From the NCBI GenBank assembly GCA_937981515.1, contig CALJNY010000138.1:1-15761 (forward strand): a stretch of 15,761 bases of DNA. The letters are read 5' to 3'. Shown here in pieces: positions 1-7,834 of this stretch; the stretch's first letter is position 1, and each line of letters begins with the position of its first letter. The position numbers were made by a program, and so were the translations under genes. This stretch comes from an uncultured Collinsella sp. (GTDB taxonomy: Bacteria > Actinomycetota > Coriobacteriia > Coriobacteriales > Coriobacteriaceae). Under the pieces are notes generated by a model that worked only from the letters and a program-made list of their open reading frames with translations, did no database searches and was not told the origin of the DNA.

Positions 1-1
1 C

Positions 2-970
2 ATGCTCCGTGGCGACATGGACGCACTGCCCGTCGCGGAAGAGTCGGGCGAGCCTTTCGCCTCTGTCAACGGCTGCATGCATGCTTGCGGCCACGATATG
101 CATGCGACGGCCCTGCTTGGTGCCGCCCACCTGCTCAAGGCCCGCGAGTCCGAGCTTGTCGACGCCAACGCCACAGTTAAGTTGCTGTTCCAGCCGGGCG
201 AGGAAACCTTTGAGGGCGCCCGCGCCGCCATTGCCGACGGTCTGCTGCAGAATCCGCGTCACCAGGCCGCCTTTGCCATGCATGTCAATAGCCAGTCGCC
301 GCTTGGCCTGGTGCTCTACGGCAGCCCGGCGCTCTCGGGCGTGTACGGTTTTCGCATCACGCTTCAGGGCAAGGGCGGCCATGGCTCGAGCCCCGAGATC
401 TGCATCGACCCCATCACGGCCGGCGTCCATGTGCATCTGGCGCTTCAGGAGCTCATCTCCCGCGAGGTGCCGGCGGCCAAGGAGGTCGCGCTTACCGTTG
501 GCAAGTTCGCCGGCGGTCAGGCCGCAAATGTCATCCCCGACACTTGTGTGCTCGAGGGAACGCTGCGTGGCTTCGACGTCGAGCTCATGGAGCACCTCAA
601 GACCCGCATCGCGGAGGTCGTTAAAGGCGTTGCCTCGACCTATCGTACGCCGGCGACTATCGAGACGCTCTCGGATGTTCCCCCGCTCGTACTCGATGAC
701 GATATGACTCAGGCTTCGCTTGGCTATGTGGGTGTGACGCTGCCCAAGGCCGCCTTCCTGCCGCTGTTCCACGCCATGGCGAGCGAGGACTTCGCGTTGA
801 TTTCGAGCGAGATCCCGAGTGCGTACTTTACCGTGGGCGCTGCCGTGACTGATACGGACGAGCATTTTGCTCAGCATCATCCCAAGGCACGTTTTAGCGA
901 TGCTGAGCTTCCCCTTGGCGCCGCGGCTTATGCCGCCGTCGCTTTGGGCTACATCGCCGACCACCGGTAG
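2..970 (+). CDS. M20-family metallo-amidohydrolase (5' end outside the window)
   Basis: This is the C-terminal 322 residues of an M20D-type amidohydrolase (aminoacylase/hippurate or IAA-amino-acid hydrolase group), a cytosolic metal enzyme that cleaves N-acyl amino acids or related amides. Visible marks are RGDMDALP at residues 3-10 of the visible part, the metal-binding HACGHDMH at 27-34, the PGEE motif with the catalytic glutamate, a lid-domain GKGGHGSSP, and a late ASEDF motif. Relatives are near 390 residues and carry RxDMDALP around residue 75, so roughly 70 N-terminal residues lie to the left of the window. The reading frame is open to the left edge, so the ATG at position 2 is an internal methionine, not the start. 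The exact substrate cannot be read from the sequence. The broken transporter gene downstream has the same orientation and may once have supplied its substrate. Confidence 0.93.
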   Translation: MLRGDMDALPVAEESGEPFASVNGCMHACGHDMHATALLGAAHLLKARESELVDANATVKLLFQPGEETFEGARAAIADGLLQNPRHQAAFAMHVNSQSPLGLVLYGSPALSGVYGFRITLQGKGGHGSSPEICIDPITAGVHVHLALQELISREVPAAKEVALTVGKFAGGQAANVIPDTCVLEGTLRGFDVELMEHLKTRIAEVVKGVASTYRTPATIETLSDVPPLVLDDDMTQASLGYVGVTLPKAAFLPLFHAMASEDFALISSEIPSAYFTVGAAVTDTDEHFAQHHPKARFSDAELPLGAAAYAAVALGYIADHR

Positions 971-972
971 CA

Positions 973-1044
973 CCCAATCTTGCCTTTCAAGCCTGCGGGC
1001 ATGGCCATAAGGCCTATGCCCTTGTCTTTCAAGGCAATCTTGGG
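973..1044 (+). other. Long imperfect hairpin after the amidohydrolase gene
   Basis: A fold-back of 72 nt begins two bases after the amidohydrolase stop codon. From outside in: CCCAA/TTGGG (973-977 with 1040-1044), a symmetric TC/TC mismatch, TTGCCTT/AAGGCAA (980-986 with 1031-1037), a second TC/TC mismatch, AAG/CTT, a small internal loop, and a tip GGGCAT-GGCC-ATAA-GGCC-T-ATGCCC (997-1021). No T-run follows, so it is not a classic terminator. It could stabilise the mRNA 3' end or act as a weak stop between the two genes. Confidence 0.6.
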
Positions 1045-1092
1045 CACTACCGGCGCCCGGCGCAGGCTATTCGTTTGTTTAAAAGGAGCAGT

Positions 1093-1512
1093 ATGTCCCG
1101 GCAGCATAAATTCTTCCCCGGTTGGCTCGTCGTGGCCTCCGGCTTTGTCATCATGGCCACGTGTTACACGATTTTCGTTAACTGCATGAGCCTGTTTCAG
1201 CCGCTCATCGTCAGCGACCTCGGGATCACGCTTGCCCAGTACAACATCTCCAATGCGATCTCCACCGTGGTGAGCGTTATCGGCTCACTTGTCATTGGCC
1301 ATGTTGCCGATAAAGTAAGCGGCCGTGTTTTGGGCTCCCTTACTGTAATCGTCACCTCTGCCGTTCTTGCCGGCATGAGCTTTGTCGGTGAGCTGTGGCA
1401 GGTCTACGTGCTCTTTTCTGTTCGCTCCGTTCTGTCCGTGGCTGCCCGGGAAGCCGAATGGATGCTCGTACCATCATTCGGTTTCCAAGGCGGCCACGGG
1501 CCTACGAAATGA
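1093..1512 (+). pseudogene. Truncated major-facilitator (MFS) transporter
   Basis: The ATG at 1093 follows AAAAGGAG at 1081-1088 and opens a 139-residue frame whose first roughly 110 residues look like the N-terminus of a 12-helix MFS permease. A cytoplasmic start (MSRQHKFFPGW) is followed by about four hydrophobic helices. A loop after helix 2 reads GHVADKVSGR, matching the MFS loop motif A (G-x-x-x-D-x-x-x-G-R). After LFSVR near position 1427 the sequence stops being membrane-like and ends at a TGA that is also the first bases of a 21-bp inverted repeat. MFS proteins are normally about 400 residues, so roughly two thirds of the gene is missing, most likely by deletion. It is probably non-functional. 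The substrate is unknown. Confidence 0.8.
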
Positions 1513-1573
1513 TCCGTTTTCCTCCGTCTCCAACAGATCACGTGATTCGAAAGAGACGGAGGAAAACGGATCA
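1510..1573. repeat. 21-bp perfect inverted repeat at the transporter break
   Basis: Arms at 1510-1530 and 1553-1573 are perfect reverse complements (left arm begins TGATCCGTTTTCCTCC). The 22-nt spacer holds a second palindrome, ATCACGTGAT at 1537-1546. The left arm includes the TGA that ends the broken transporter frame. There is no T-run, so it is not an ordinary terminator. It looks like a palindromic intergenic repeat, possibly one involved in the deletion. Confidence 0.7.
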
Positions 1574-1581
1574 CATACAGC

Positions 1582-1650
1582 GGCGGTGCGTCTGGCCGAA
1601 CGAGCCCCCATACCCTCGTTCGGTCAGACGCGCCGCCTCTTTTTGTTTTT
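1582..1650 (+). terminator. Rho-independent terminator upstream of hisS
   Basis: A 23-bp stem pairs 1582-1604 with 1615-1637 and includes two G-U type pairs. The loop is C-rich and the stem is followed by TCTTTTTGTTTTT. It insulates hisS from the amidohydrolase/transporter transcript. Confidence 0.85.
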
Positions 1651-1656
1651 GTGCCG

Positions 1657-1662
1657 TATAAT
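1657..1662 (+). promoter_or_regulatory. Candidate -10 box of hisS
   Basis: A perfect TATAAT lies 42 nt before the hisS start codon and just after the preceding terminator. No convincing -35 hexamer is seen at 16-18 nt upstream, where the terminator stem lies. Confidence 0.5.
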
Positions 1663-1704
1663 GACCACTACCTATGACGCGATACAAAAGAAAGGTGTTT
1701 GCCC

Positions 1705-3018
1705 ATGCAGGCACAGAAGGCGGAGGGAACCCGCGACCTTATCGGCGCCGAGATGCGCGCCTGGCAAAAGATGCAGCAGATTGCGGCCGGCGTGTTCGAG
1801 CCGTTTGGTTTTAAGCCCATCGAGACGCCCGCGATCGAGCAGGTGGACGTGTTTGTCCACGGTATCGGCCAGTCGACCGACGTCGTTCGCAAGGAGATGT
1901 TCCGCGTGTTTAGCGGTGCCAACCTGGAGCGCGTCTTTACCGAGGGTACCGATACCAAGCTCAAGCCCAAGCAGCGCCTGGCGCTTCGCCCCGAGGGCAC
2001 GGCCGGTGTGGTGCGCGCCGTCGTGGAGAACAACCTGGTGCCCCAGGGCTCCACGCCGTTTAAGGCTTACTACGCCGAGGCCATGTTCCGCGGCGAGCGT
2101 CCCCAGAAGGGCCGCCTGCGCCAGTTCCATCAGGTGGGCATCGAGTGGCTCGGCGCTCCCGATCCGGCGGCAGACGCCGAGTGCATCATTATGCTCATGG
2201 AGTTCTACAAGCGCCTTGGTTTCGATCTTTCCAAGCTCCGTCTGCTTATTAACTCAATGGGCGATGCCCAGTGCCGTCCGGCCTATCGCGAGCAGGTCAA
2301 GCAGTTCATTCTCGACCACGCCGACGAGATGTGCGATGAGTGCCGCGAGCGCGCCGAGCTCAACCCGCTGCGCGCCTTCGACTGCAAGAACGACCACTGC
2401 CGCGAGATCATGGCCGAGGCCCCGCTGATGGGCGACAACCTGTGCGACGAGTGCCGCGAGCACTACGAGCAGGTCAAGCGTTATCTGGATGCCGCCGGCA
2501 TCGAGTATGTCGAGGATCCCACCTTGGTGCGCGGCCTGGACTACTACACCCGCACCGTTTTTGAGGTCGAGGCCCCCGGCGCCGGTGTCGGCTCCATCGG
2601 TGGCGGCGGTCGCTACGACGGCCTGGTCGAGCTCGAGGGCGGCAAGCCTACGGCCGGCGTCGGCTTCGCCGTTGGTTTCGAGCGCGCCCTGCTGGCCCTG
2701 CAGGCTTTTGGCAGTGACCTGGGCGCCGATGAGACCCCGTGTGTCTACGTCGCCAACGCCGGCAAGGAGTTGCGCCAGAACGTTTTTGCCATTACGCAGG
2801 AGCTTCGCGCTGCAGGTATCGTGACCGAGGCCGACTACCAGGGTCGTTCGCTCAAGGCTCAGTTTAAGCAGGCCGACAAGGTGGGCGCTAAGCTCATCCT
2901 AGTCCTGGGCGGCGACGAGCTCGCCGCCGGCAAGGTCAAGGTACGCGACATGCAGAGCCATGACGAGGTCCTCGTCGATCTGGCCAACGTGGTCGAGGCG
3001 GTTCGCGAGCGCCTGTAG
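1705..3018 (+). CDS. hisS: Histidyl-tRNA synthetase
   Basis: Cytosolic class II aminoacyl-tRNA synthetase that charges tRNA-His. At 437 residues it is close to the usual 420-440. The catalytic core shows motif 1 around FKPIETPAIE, the RPEGTAGVVRA segment, motif 2 with FRGERPQKGRLRQFHQ, the histidine-specific LVRGLDYYTRTVFE (Arg276, corresponding to the catalytic arginine of this family), and motif 3 GVGFAVGFERALLAL. The last ~95 residues form the anticodon-binding domain (YVANAG... to ANVVEAVRERL). The ATG at 1705 is chosen because AAAGAAAGG at 1687-1695 is correctly spaced and the protein starts MQAQKAEGTRD. A TTG two codons upstream is possible but less likely. It is monocistronic, with terminators on both sides. 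Confidence 0.97.
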   Translation: MQAQKAEGTRDLIGAEMRAWQKMQQIAAGVFEPFGFKPIETPAIEQVDVFVHGIGQSTDVVRKEMFRVFSGANLERVFTEGTDTKLKPKQRLALRPEGTAGVVRAVVENNLVPQGSTPFKAYYAEAMFRGERPQKGRLRQFHQVGIEWLGAPDPAADAECIIMLMEFYKRLGFDLSKLRLLINSMGDAQCRPAYREQVKQFILDHADEMCDECRERAELNPLRAFDCKNDHCREIMAEAPLMGDNLCDECREHYEQVKRYLDAAGIEYVEDPTLVRGLDYYTRTVFEVEAPGAGVGSIGGGGRYDGLVELEGGKPTAGVGFAVGFERALLALQAFGSDLGADETPCVYVANAGKELRQNVFAITQELRAAGIVTEADYQGRSLKAQFKQADKVGAKLILVLGGDELAAGKVKVRDMQSHDEVLVDLANVVEAVRERL

Positions 3019-3076
3019 CGCATGATTTTTGAGCTGTGGACTCACTAAAAAGTTCAGCTCATTGCGGGCGATTGTT

Positions 3077-3114
3077 ACGGGGGTGTTTCGCATTTATGCG
3101 GAATGCCCCCGTTT
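3077..3114 (+). terminator. Terminator after hisS
   Basis: The stem ACGGGGG/CCCCCGT (3077-3083 with 3106-3112) extends inward through weaker pairs to a GCAT/ATGC tip and is followed by a short TTT. The T-run is brief, so efficiency is uncertain. Confidence 0.65.
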
Positions 3115-3203
3115 GCATATGCCGCCCACCGAGAAATACGACCATTTGGGGCAAAAAGCCTTGCAATGCAGAAAATACTTTTGTGTGGTAAAGCGCAATC
3201 AGC

Positions 3204-3232
3204 GTCGAAAGTTTTTGGCAAGTGCCTATAAT
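3204..3232 (+). promoter_or_regulatory. Candidate promoter of ppc
   Basis: TATAAT at 3227-3232 lies 44 nt before the GTG start. A TG four bases before the -10 gives it a partly extended character. The best -35 match at 17-nt spacing is GTCGAA at 3204-3209, which is weak. Confidence 0.5.
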
Positions 3233-3276
3233 GAATACCGCATGTTACGTGCATAGAAGGAGGAATGGGAGGAAAC

Positions 3277-6090
3277 GTGGCTGAGAACCTAAGCAACCAG
3301 TCTGTACCCGAAGCTGCGGCGCGCGTCGCTGCCGTGGTCAACCACCTCGTTAACCGAATCGGCTCGAATGCCGAGTCCAGGGAGCGTCTCGCCGAGATCG
3401 AGATCCCCGAGGAGCTGCGCGATGATCTGGCGCTGTTCCTGCGCCTGGAGCGTCGTGTGCTTAGCGAGTATGATCCCGAGATCGCAGACCTGTTCGACAA
3501 GATTCTGTCGGCCGAGATTGTGGCCAATGCCGGTAACCCCGGCAGCCGTGCCGCCGACGAGGCCGTCGACGAGCAGGGCGTGCCTACTGCCGATGAGTCC
3601 ACCGCCGTGGCATTCCGTGAGGTCGTCGATCTGATCGACAGTCTGCCGCTCGATAAGCAGCAGGTCATCGTTCGCGCCTTTACGAGCTTCTTCCACCTGG
3701 CAAACCTGTCGGAGGAGAATTACCGCGTGGCGCAGCTGCGCGAGCGCGAGGCCGGTGCGTCGACCGATACCGAGGTCGATCCCGCCAACGAACTCACCGT
3801 TGCCTATCACCAGCTGGTAGACGAGATGGGTGTCGAGGGCGCCAACGAGCTGCTCGACAAGCTCGAGTTCCACCCTGTCTTTACCGCACATCCCACCGAG
3901 GCCCGTCGTAAGGCCGTCGAGGGCAAGATTCGCCGTATCTCCAACCTGCTGGAGGAGCGTCCGCGTCTGGGCGGCTCCGACCTGGTGGAGAACGAGCGCC
4001 ATATGCTGCAGGAGATCGACGCCCTGGTGCGTACGAGCCCCATCGCGCTCAAGAAGCCCACGCCGGTCGAGGAAGCCGATACCATCATCGACATCTTCGA
4101 TAACACGCTGTTCGACGTTATCCCCGTCATCTATCGTCGTTTTGACGATTGGGTGCTGGGCGACAAGGCCGGTACCGTGCCGCCGCTGTGCCCGGCGTTC
4201 TTCCATCCCGGCAGCTGGATCGGTTCCGACCGCGACGGTAACCCCAACGTCACCGCCAAGGTGAGCCGTGAAGTCGCTGCCAAGTACTTTACACACATGG
4301 TGCTCAAGCTCGAGGACAAGTGCCGCCGCATCGGCCGCAACCTCACGCTCGAGGCCACCTACAGCAAGCCTTCTGCCGAGCTCATTAACCTGTGGAACCA
4401 TCAGGTCGAGATGAGCCCTCGTTACACGGCCCGTGCCGAGCTGATCTCCGAGCACGAGCCGCATCGCGCCGTCATGCTCGTCATGGCCGACCGCCTGAAC
4501 GCCACCGTGCGCCGCATCACCTACACCATGTACCATAGCGCCGATGAGTTCCTGGATGACCTGCGCGTCGTCCAGCGTTCGCTGGCTGCCTGCGGTGCCG
4601 TCCGTGCTGCCTACGGCCCGGTCCAGACTATCATCTGGCAGGTCGAGTCCTTCGGCTTCCATATGGTCGAGATGGAGTTCCGTCAGCACTCCGTGGTGCA
4701 CGCCCGCGCCCTCAAGGATATCCACGAGAACGGTATCCATGGCGACCTGCAGCCCATGACGCGCGAGGTCATCGACACCTTCCGCGCTATTGGTTCCATC
4801 CAAAAACGCTACGGCAAGAAGATGGCGCACCGCTACATCATCTCGTTTACCAAGAGCGCCCAGCATGTGGCCGACGTCTTTGAGCTTGCTCACTTGTCCT
4901 TTGCACACGAGGAGGATGTTCCCGAGCTCGACGTGATCCCGCTGTTCGAGCAACTCGAGGACCTCGAGGGCTGCGTCGACGTGCTCGACCAGATGCTCAC
5001 GCTGCCCGTGGTGCAAAAGCGCCTTGCCCAGACCAACCGCCGCATGGAGGTTATGCTGGGCTACTCCGATTCCTCCAAGGACGCCGGTCCTACCACGGCC
5101 ATGCTCGCGCTGCACTCCGCGCAGGAGCGCATCGCCAAGTGGGCCGAGAAGAACGATATCGACCTGGTGCTCATGCACGGTCGCGGCGGTGCCGTGGGCC
5201 GTGGCGGCGGCCCGGCCAACAAGGCCGTGCTGGCGCAGCCCAAGGGTTCGGTCAACTGCTTCTTTAAGCTCACCGAGCAGGGTGAGGTCATCTTTGCCCG
5301 TTACGGCAACCGCACGCTGGCCCAGCGCCATGTTGAGTCCGTTGCCGCCGCAACGCTTTTACAGTCGGCTCCGAGCGTCGAGAAGACCAACACCGAGACC
5401 ACCCAGAAGTTCTGGGATATGGCCGAGAAGCTCAACGCTGCAAGCCACGAGCGCTATCTGGACCTGCTGAACACCGAGGACTTTACACCGTGGTTCTCGA
5501 CCGTGACGCCGCTGACCGAGGTCGGCTTGCTGCCGATCGGCTCGCGTCCCGCCAAGCGCGGCCTGGGCGCCAAGTCGCTCGACGACCTGCGTACCATTCC
5601 GTGGATCTTCAGCTGGAGCCAGGCACGCATCAACCTGGCCGCTTGGTACGGCCTGGGCACCGCCTGCGAGCAGCTGGGTGACCTTGACCAGCTCAAGGCT
5701 GCCTATCAGGAGTGGCCGTTCTTCCGCACCTTTATCGACAACATCGAGATGTCGATTGCTAAGACCGATCAGCGCATTGCCAAGATGTATCTGCACCTGG
5801 GCGACCGCCAGGATCTGTCCGAGAAGGTCTTCACCGAGATGCAGCTCACGCGTAAGTGGGTCCTTGCCATCGTCGGTGACGAGTGGCCGCTGCAGCGTCG
5901 TCGCGTGCTCGGCTGCGCCGTTCGCGTGCGTAACCCCTATGTCGACGCCCTGTCCATCGCCCAGGTCCGCGCCCTTCGTGAGGTGCGTATGAACCAGGAC
6001 GAGATGGCCGAGGAGAAGAAGGCCGAGTACATGAGCCTGATTCTTTCGACTGTGACCGGCGTCTCGGCAGGACTGCAAAACACGGGGTAA
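3277..6090 (+). CDS. ppc: Phosphoenolpyruvate carboxylase
   Basis: Cytosolic enzyme that carboxylates PEP with bicarbonate to oxaloacetate, refilling the TCA/fumarate branch. All signature elements are present: FTAHPTEARR with the catalytic His205, GSDRDGNPNVT, the FRQHS segment, GYSDSSKDAG with Lys601, GRGGAVGRGGGP with Arg636 and Arg642 (six residues apart, as in the family), and the obligatory C-terminal end QNTG. The length of 937 residues is at the upper end of the normal range. The GTG at 3277 is chosen because GGAGG at 3268-3272 stands four bases before it. The in-frame ATG at 3265 sits one base after AAGGAGG, too close for normal initiation, and would add four residues. The gene is single, with its own promoter-like sequence. 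A large composite hairpin begins 21 nt after its stop. Confidence 0.97.
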   Translation: MAENLSNQSVPEAAARVAAVVNHLVNRIGSNAESRERLAEIEIPEELRDDLALFLRLERRVLSEYDPEIADLFDKILSAEIVANAGNPGSRAADEAVDEQGVPTADESTAVAFREVVDLIDSLPLDKQQVIVRAFTSFFHLANLSEENYRVAQLREREAGASTDTEVDPANELTVAYHQLVDEMGVEGANELLDKLEFHPVFTAHPTEARRKAVEGKIRRISNLLEERPRLGGSDLVENERHMLQEIDALVRTSPIALKKPTPVEEADTIIDIFDNTLFDVIPVIYRRFDDWVLGDKAGTVPPLCPAFFHPGSWIGSDRDGNPNVTAKVSREVAAKYFTHMVLKLEDKCRRIGRNLTLEATYSKPSAELINLWNHQVEMSPRYTARAELISEHEPHRAVMLVMADRLNATVRRITYTMYHSADEFLDDLRVVQRSLAACGAVRAAYGPVQTIIWQVESFGFHMVEMEFRQHSVVHARALKDIHENGIHGDLQPMTREVIDTFRAIGSIQKRYGKKMAHRYIISFTKSAQHVADVFELAHLSFAHEEDVPELDVIPLFEQLEDLEGCVDVLDQMLTLPVVQKRLAQTNRRMEVMLGYSDSSKDAGPTTAMLALHSAQERIAKWAEKNDIDLVLMHGRGGAVGRGGGPANKAVLAQPKGSVNCFFKLTEQGEVIFARYGNRTLAQRHVESVAAATLLQSAPSVEKTNTETTQKFWDMAEKLNAASHERYLDLLNTEDFTPWFSTVTPLTEVGLLPIGSRPAKRGLGAKSLDDLRTIPWIFSWSQARINLAAWYGLGTACEQLGDLDQLKAAYQEWPFFRTFIDNIEMSIAKTDQRIAKMYLHLGDRQDLSEKVFTEMQLTRKWVLAIVGDEWPLQRRRVLGCAVRVRNPYVDALSIAQVRALREVRMNQDEMAEEKKAEYMSLILSTVTGVSAGLQNTG

Positions 6091-6111
6091 TCGATAGCCC
6101 TGTAGTCGTCC

Positions 6112-6238
6112 GGGTCCGCCATCAGTTTACTTTTAGGCACGTCCTCGGACATGCAAGAAGCCCTCGCTGCGCACTTCGTGCGGCGAGGGCTTCTTGCGTC
6201 CTGCGGAGTGTGCCTAAAAGTAAACTGATGGCGGACCC
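6112..6238 (+). repeat. Composite hairpin element, copy 1
   Basis: A 127-nt symmetric fold-back. Perfect 29-nt arms (6112-6140 and 6210-6238) enclose a symmetric pair of 12-nt unpaired segments, GTCCTCGGACAT (6141-6152) and GTCCTGCGGAGT (6198-6209). Inside is a central stem GCAAGAAGCCCTCGC/GCGAGGGCTTCTTGC (6153-6167 with 6183-6197), a TG bulge, and a CGCAC-TTC-GTGCG tip. Each 12-nt segment can form its own mini-hairpin (GTC/GAC and TCC/GGA), giving a cross-shaped fold. Copy 2 lies at 8588-8712. It begins 21 nt after the ppc stop and could serve as a bidirectional terminator, though there is no long T-run outside. Confidence 0.85.
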
Positions 6239-6350
6239 TGCGATGTCCGGTCTTCGGCGGATTACGGGCTGAGGGAATATAGTGCGCTTCGCGCGTTTGA
6301 ATGGGGTCTATCCCGGTGGCGCATTTGGCGCTTCTCGCCTTACGACTGTA

Positions 6351-6388
6351 GCGGTCGCGGTCCCAAGCGGGATCGCGGCCGTTTTGTT
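6351..6388 (+). terminator. Terminator-like hairpin in the larA upstream region
   Basis: A 13-bp stem with two G-U type pairs (6352-6364 with 6369-6381), a four-base AAGC loop, and a following TTTTGTT. It lies about 120 nt before larA. It may end a transcript coming from ppc, or act as an attenuator if larA transcription starts upstream. The stretch 6239-6350 between the composite hairpin and this stem holds no gene or known RNA motif that I can see. Confidence 0.7.
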
Positions 6389-6507
6389 GTGGGTCAAATA
6401 TGAACGTTGTGTTAATGAGTCGGTGGACGGTGGTGTTTTTCGGTGAGCGGCGTATCCTTCAAACGGTTTATCTAGTGTGTCAGTTGAAAGGAAGAGGGCG
6501 CTCGTCA

Positions 6508-7785
6508 TTGTTTGAATGTGAACTGCCGTTTGACCACAAGACGTTGCATCTGGAGCTCGAGGATAAGAACTTCGCGGGTGTGATGGAAGGTCACCAAAAC
6601 GAGTTTAAGACTACGAAATCGCAGGAAGAGCTGGTAGAGGAGTCGCTTGCCAACCCTTATGGCTCGCCTTCGCTCGAGGAGCTTTGTGCTGGCAAGAAGG
6701 ATATTGTTATCATTAGCTCCGATCATACGCGTCCCGTCCCCTCGCGTGTGACGATGCCTATTCTGCTGCATCACATCCATTCCGCTGCGCCCGAGGCTCG
6801 CGTGCGCATTCTGGTTGCTACGGGTATGCATCGTCCGTCGACGCACGAGGAGCTCGTCAACAAGTATGGCGAGGAGATCGTTGCCAACGAGGAAATCGTT
6901 ATGCATGTCGCGACTGACGACAGCATGATGAAAAAGATCGGCACCCTGCCTTCTGGTGGCGAGTGCATCATCAACAAGATTGCTGCCGATTGCGATCTGC
7001 TGCTTGCCGAGGGCTTTATTGAGCCGCACTTCTTTGCTGGTTTCTCCGGTAGCCGCAAGTCCGTCCTGCCCGGCATTGCCAGCTACAAGACCATCATGTA
7101 CAACCACAACGGTCAGTTTGTGAACGATTCCCACTCGCGTGCCGGCAACCTGTGCCACAACCACGTGAGCGAGGACATGTTCGCCGCTGCCGAGATGGCT
7201 CACCTTGCCTTTGTGCTTAACGTGGTACTTAACGGCAAGCACGAGGTCATCGGCTCCTTTGCCGGCGACATCCACAAGGCGCACGAAGCTGGCTGCGAGT
7301 TCGTGAAGAGCCTTGCCGGCGTTGAGCCCGTCGAGTGCGAGATTGCCATCACCACCAACGGCGGCTACCCGCTCGACCAGAACATCTACCAGGCTGTAAA
7401 GGGCATGTGCTCTGCCGAGGCCACGCTTCCCGAAGGCGGCGTGATTATCGACGTTGCCGGTTGCGCCGACGGTCACGGTGGCGAGGGCTTCTATCACAAC
7501 ATCGCCGACAACGATCCGGCAGAGTTTGAGCGCGCCTGCATCGATCGTCCCAAGGACGAGACCCTGCCCGACCAGTGGACGAGCCAGATTTTCGCCCGCA
7601 TCCTGGCACATCACCCTGTGATCATGGTCACCGACCTGTGCGATCACCAGATGATTAAGGATATGCACATGACGCCGGTCAACACCCTCGAGGAGGCGCT
7701 CAAGCTCGCCTTTGAAATGAAGGGTGCCGATGCCAAGGTTGCCGTCATTCCCGATGGCCTGGGCGTTGTCGTCGCGCAGCACTAG
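6508..7785 (+). CDS. larA: Nickel-dependent lactate racemase
   Basis: LarA interconverts D- and L-lactate using a nickel-pincer nucleotide bound to a lysine. Starting at the TTG at 6508 (AAAGGAAGAGG at 6487-6497 is well placed), the protein is 425 residues. The known active-site positions of the Lactiplantibacillus plantarum enzyme then fall at the same numbers: Asp72 and Arg75 in SDHTRP, His108 in ATGMHRP, His174 in EPHFFAGFSG, the cofactor-bearing Lys184 in GSRK, and the nickel ligand His200 in YNHN. The YPLDQNIYQAVKG segment and DQW tryptophan are also present. This numbering match is strong support for the TTG start over upstream in-frame codons. It is probably transcribed with the channel gene 49 nt downstream. 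Related LarA-like enzymes act on other 2-hydroxy acids, so lactate is the likely but not proven substrate. Confidence 0.95.
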   Translation: MFECELPFDHKTLHLELEDKNFAGVMEGHQNEFKTTKSQEELVEESLANPYGSPSLEELCAGKKDIVIISSDHTRPVPSRVTMPILLHHIHSAAPEARVRILVATGMHRPSTHEELVNKYGEEIVANEEIVMHVATDDSMMKKIGTLPSGGECIINKIAADCDLLLAEGFIEPHFFAGFSGSRKSVLPGIASYKTIMYNHNGQFVNDSHSRAGNLCHNHVSEDMFAAAEMAHLAFVLNVVLNGKHEVIGSFAGDIHKAHEAGCEFVKSLAGVEPVECEIAITTNGGYPLDQNIYQAVKGMCSAEATLPEGGVIIDVAGCADGHGGEGFYHNIADNDPAEFERACIDRPKDETLPDQWTSQIFARILAHHPVIMVTDLCDHQMIKDMHMTPVNTLEEALKLAFEMKGADAKVAVIPDGLGVVVAQH

Positions 7786-7834
7786 TGCGTGGCCCAAACG
7801 AATCGTTTATAACCGACAAGAAAGATAAGGTTTT

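Noticed and set aside
3289..5331. Very long open frame on the reverse strand inside ppc
   Set aside because: It is a codon-bias shadow of a GC-rich gene. The forward frame is an unambiguous PEP carboxylase, while the reverse product has no recognisable motifs and low-complexity composition.
6505..7797. Reverse-strand open frame covering larA
   Set aside because: It is antisense to a gene whose active-site numbering matches characterised LarA exactly.
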